Shown here one piece after another: positions 7,061 through 9,469 of a DNA stretch of 9,469 nt (its first letter is position 1; every line of letters begins with the position of its first letter). The translations under genes were made by a program, and so were the position numbers. The DNA is taken from positions 1,053 through 10,521 of the forward strand of contig DNJW01000351.1 of assembly GCA_003488965.1 (NCBI GenBank), given 5' to 3'. The notes beneath the pieces are model-generated. The model was not told where the DNA came from. It saw only the letters and a program-made list of their open reading frames with translations, and searched no databases. This DNA is from Lachnospiraceae bacterium (GTDB lineage Bacteria > Bacillota > Clostridia > Lachnospirales > Lachnospiraceae).

Positions 7061-8584
7061 CTAAAATGCCTGATAAATGAAATCCGCAGCATGGAATTCA
7101 GGTCCGTAGATTCCAAAAATAATAATTGCAAAAATAACAGCATAATATACGATATAACGGAATACGATTCCCTGCTGCATCAGCAGTTCCCTGAAACGGA
7201 CTCCCCTTTCGTGCAGGATATCCACCGCAATAACAAGCAGAATACATGCATACATTAAAAATACGTTTTTATAGTCCAGTCCAAACTGGTAAATCGAGCC
7301 GTCAAAGAGTGCATGGGGACTGGTATCCGCAGCCAGCCTTTGGAAAAAGATTCCCACCCCGCGCAAATCTGCGGACTTAATAAATATCCTTCCGAATACC
7401 AGAATGGAAAAGGTCCGGAGAACCGTAAAAATTTTCCATCCCAGCGTCTTGTCATTGATATGCAAAACACTTTTCATTTTTTTATAAAACGGCATAAGCA
7501 GCACGGCGCCGGCCACAAAAAACGCTTGGTATAATCCGTAAACCACATAATTCCATCCGGTCCCGTGCCAGATGCCTACTATAATAAATACGATAAAGGA
7601 TGCCAATGCGGACGAAAACGCTTTTGATAAATATTTATTGGGAATTTTTCTGGAGAATTTCATGACCCTTCTGTTCAAAGCAATCGGATAATAGATATAT
7701 TTCTCCATAAATCCGCCTAGCGAAATATGCCATCTCGCCCAATATTCGGTTACGCTTGAGGAAACCAGCGGAGATTTAAAGTTCTCCGTCAGCTTAATAT
7801 CCAGCATCTCGGAAATTCCCATGATAACATCTATCCCGCCGGAAAAATCAGTGTAAATCTGAAAACTGTACAGAACCATGGCATAAAGAAGCAGCGGGCC
7901 TGACGCTGTTTCCTCTTGCAGGATTCCCATAACGAGAATTCCGATCCGGTCCGCAATCACCACCTTCTTAAAATATCCCCACAAACCCCTTTGCAGTCCC
8001 ATAACAACCTTGTTTCCGTCAAACACATGTCTCTCCCGAAGCTGGGGAGCCATCTTTTTATATAGATTAACCGGTCCTTCGATAATGGCGGGAAAGTATG
8101 TTACATAAGCCAGGAAAAGGAAAAAATCCCTCTCGGCAGAATATTTTTTATGATAAATATCCATCAGATATCCGTAAAGCGCCAGCGCATAATAAGACAA
8201 ACCGATGGGAACTACAAGCCTTGTCAGCGTAATGTTTTGCGCGGCAAGCATTTCCTGCAGCAAAACATAGGTATGTTTAAAGAATTTGAAATAAAGCAGC
8301 ATCCCGATGTCCAGAAATACGGCCAATGCCAGCCAGCCTTTCACTGCCTTTGACACCGCGCCTTTACCCTTTCCAATCAAATCCTCCATATGGATTGCTA
8401 TCCCATAGATAGACAATACAAGCAGCACAGCAACCGCTGTGGCCGCTATGCTTGACATGCTGGCCATGCAGACCATTCCGGCGGCCAATATAACCATTTT
8501 CTGCAGCTTCGTCTTCTGCACCCCATAATACAGACAAAAAACCGCCAAAACAAACACTAAAAAGGTTAATGATTTAATGCTCAT
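7061..8584 (-). CDS. MBOAT-family O-acyltransferase, DltB/AlgI-like
   Basis: This 507-aa polytopic membrane protein has about ten or more hydrophobic segments. It shows the MBOAT landmarks in order: PIGLSYYALALYGYLMDIY (126-144), the YTDFSGGIDVIMG block (244-256), the block YWARWHISLGGFMEKYIYYP (281-300, H286) and GIWHGTGWN (337-345), whose H340 is the expected catalytic histidine. It ends in FIYQAF, like the conserved FIYFQF-type tail of DltB. The family passes an acyl group from a cytoplasmic carrier through the membrane to an acceptor outside. DltB does this with D-alanine for teichoic acid; AlgI does it with acetate for alginate. Length is nearer AlgI (about 500) than typical DltB (about 400). 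The ATG lies 6 nt after the stop of the adenylating enzyme with only a weak ribosome binding site (AAGAAG), suggesting coupling. Donor and carrier are probably the adjacent gene products. Confidence 0.92.
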   Translation of the reverse strand: MSIKSLTFLVFVLAVFCLYYGVQKTKLQKMVILAAGMVCMASMSSIAATAVAVLLVLSIYGIAIHMEDLIGKGKGAVSKAVKGWLALAVFLDIGMLLYFKFFKHTYVLLQEMLAAQNITLTRLVVPIGLSYYALALYGYLMDIYHKKYSAERDFFLFLAYVTYFPAIIEGPVNLYKKMAPQLRERHVFDGNKVVMGLQRGLWGYFKKVVIADRIGILVMGILQEETASGPLLLYAMVLYSFQIYTDFSGGIDVIMGISEMLDIKLTENFKSPLVSSSVTEYWARWHISLGGFMEKYIYYPIALNRRVMKFSRKIPNKYLSKAFSSALASFIVFIIVGIWHGTGWNYVVYGLYQAFFVAGAVLLMPFYKKMKSVLHINDKTLGWKIFTVLRTFSILVFGRIFIKSADLRGVGIFFQRLAADTSPHALFDGSIYQFGLDYKNVFLMYACILLVIAVDILHERGVRFRELLMQQGIVFRYIVYYAVIFAIIIFGIYGPEFHAADFIYQAF

Positions 8585-8590
8585 CTTCTT

Positions 8591-9469
8591 CTACCCGTTT
8601 TCTTTTGCATTCACATACTTATCCGCCAGAGCCGTTCTGTCAATCTTTCCGTTTAAGTTTACCGGCATATCGTCAACTCTTTGATAAATATTAGGGAGCA
8701 TATACCGCGGAAGCTTGTCTTTAAGCCTTGCCGTTATTTCTTTTGCATCCATCCCGCCCGTATATACGGCAATAATCTTTTGGGAAGCCCGTTCAAACAG
8801 ACAGCATACTCTATCTATCTGCTCCAGAGAGCTAATCGCCGTTTCTATCTCCCCCAATTCGATACGGTGTCCCATATGTTTCACCTGGGAATCCTTTCTG
8901 GATAAAAAAATAATCTCCCCATACCGGTTATATTTACCCAAGTCTCCCGTCCTATATATTCTTTCCCTATAATTTTTCTGCAAAGGATTTTCCCTGAAAA
9001 CTTCGTCCGTTTTTTCCTGATTATTATAGTATCCTAAGGCGAGAGAGCATCCTCTGACACAAATCTCTCCTATCTCATCTTCTCCCACCGGGCAGTCGTT
9101 TTCGTTCAGCAGTATCACTTCCGTATTTTCGCAGGCAAAGCCAATCGGAATCGGTTCGTCATCCGCAAATTCCCTCTCAATTTTATAATATGTGCAGTCG
9201 CCCGTGGCCTCCGTGGGTCCGTACAAATTGGCATATTTTACATCCGGCAGGGCGCGTCGCCATATATTAAACTGCTTTGTGGGCATCACTTCGCCGAGAA
9301 ACATGACTTTCTTTAAATATTCCGGCCTGACCTTATCCAGCGTCCGGAAATTGGCAATCATACAGAGCACGGAAGGAACCCAGTCAATACAGTTTATCTT
9401 CTTTTCATTGAGGAAGCGTACTAACTGTGCCGGCAAGGAAAATAATTTTTTCGGCACAATATACATCGT
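8591..9469 (-). CDS. DltA-like adenylating enzyme (AMP-binding), 5' end outside window
   Basis: Only the C-terminal ~292 residues are visible; the frame stays open through the right edge (last codon ACG), and a full DltA-type enzyme would have about 500. Counting from the first Met in view, the motifs are FLGEVMP (57-63), YGPTEAT (82-88), GEICVRG (133-139), YRTGDLG (171-177), the hinge and C-lobe block KHMGHRIELGEIE (196-208), and NGKIDR (272-277) with the catalytic lysine K274. These are the late core motifs of ANL adenylating enzymes in the DltA/NRPS A-domain group. Such an enzyme activates an amino or other carboxylic acid with ATP and loads it on a carrier protein, here most likely the one encoded at 5740-5970. 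Its position ahead of MBOAT, SGNH and carrier genes supports a D-alanine ligase-like role. Most substrate-pocket residues lie outside the window, so D-alanine specificity is not established. The gene ends in TAG with no carrier or condensation domain fused after it. Confidence 0.9.
   Translation of the reverse strand, partial: TMYIVPKKLFSLPAQLVRFLNEKKINCIDWVPSVLCMIANFRTLDKVRPEYLKKVMFLGEVMPTKQFNIWRRALPDVKYANLYGPTEATGDCTYYKIEREFADDEPIPIGFACENTEVILLNENDCPVGEDEIGEICVRGCSLALGYYNNQEKTDEVFRENPLQKNYRERIYRTGDLGKYNRYGEIIFLSRKDSQVKHMGHRIELGEIETAISSLEQIDRVCCLFERASQKIIAVYTGGMDAKEITARLKDKLPRYMLPNIYQRVDDMPVNLNGKIDRTALADKYVNAKENG

Noticed and set aside
1..9469. CRISPR arrays, tRNA or rRNA genes, insertion sequences, transposase or integrase genes
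   Set aside because: No regularly spaced repeats, cloverleaf-like stretches or mobile-element proteins were seen; nearly all the sequence is accounted for by seven minus-strand genes.

Overview
The window looks like chromosome from a low-to-moderate GC Firmicute, most likely a Lachnospiraceae or related gut Clostridia. This is inferred from protein style, dense same-strand packing, strong AGGAGG-type ribosome binding sites and a DltA/B/C/D-like gene set. No rRNA, tRNA or taxonomic marker is present, so the placement is tentative. All seven supported genes lie on the minus strand and read from the right edge to the left. The plus strand holds only antisense shadows.

Right part (9469 down to 5042): a five-gene run for modifying an extracytoplasmic polymer. 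In transcription order it holds an adenylating enzyme (DltA-like, 5' end outside the window), a membrane-bound O-acyltransferase (DltB/AlgI-like), a membrane-anchored SGNH protein (DltD-like), a small carrier protein (DltC-like) and a complete metallo-beta-lactamase-fold hydrolase. The gaps are 6 and 11 nt, the carrier start lies 17 nt past the DltD-like stop, and the hydrolase overlaps the carrier stop by ATGA. The likely scheme follows the Dlt pathway: the adenylating enzyme activates an amino acid or other acid and loads it onto the carrier's phosphopantetheine arm. The MBOAT protein moves the acyl group across the membrane and the SGNH protein completes transfer to a polymer outside. The gene order A-B-D-C, the 507-aa MBOAT and the added hydrolase differ from the textbook dltABCD operon, so substrate and acceptor are open.

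Left part (5012 down to 105): a 1316-aa STAND/NACHT NTPase with an N-terminal PD-(D/E)XK (Mrr-like) nuclease domain and a long helical C-terminus. This is the architecture of bacterial NLR-like anti-phage proteins. It starts 29 nt after the hydrolase gene. A 318-aa membrane protein made of two copies of a 'membrane segments plus PH-like beta domain' unit follows it with no gap (TAA|ATG).

Positions 1-104 are non-coding and contain a perfect 10-bp hairpin (1-27) that may end the transcript. The most interesting candidate is the nuclease-NACHT protein with its coupled membrane partner, placed directly behind a cell-envelope modification operon.
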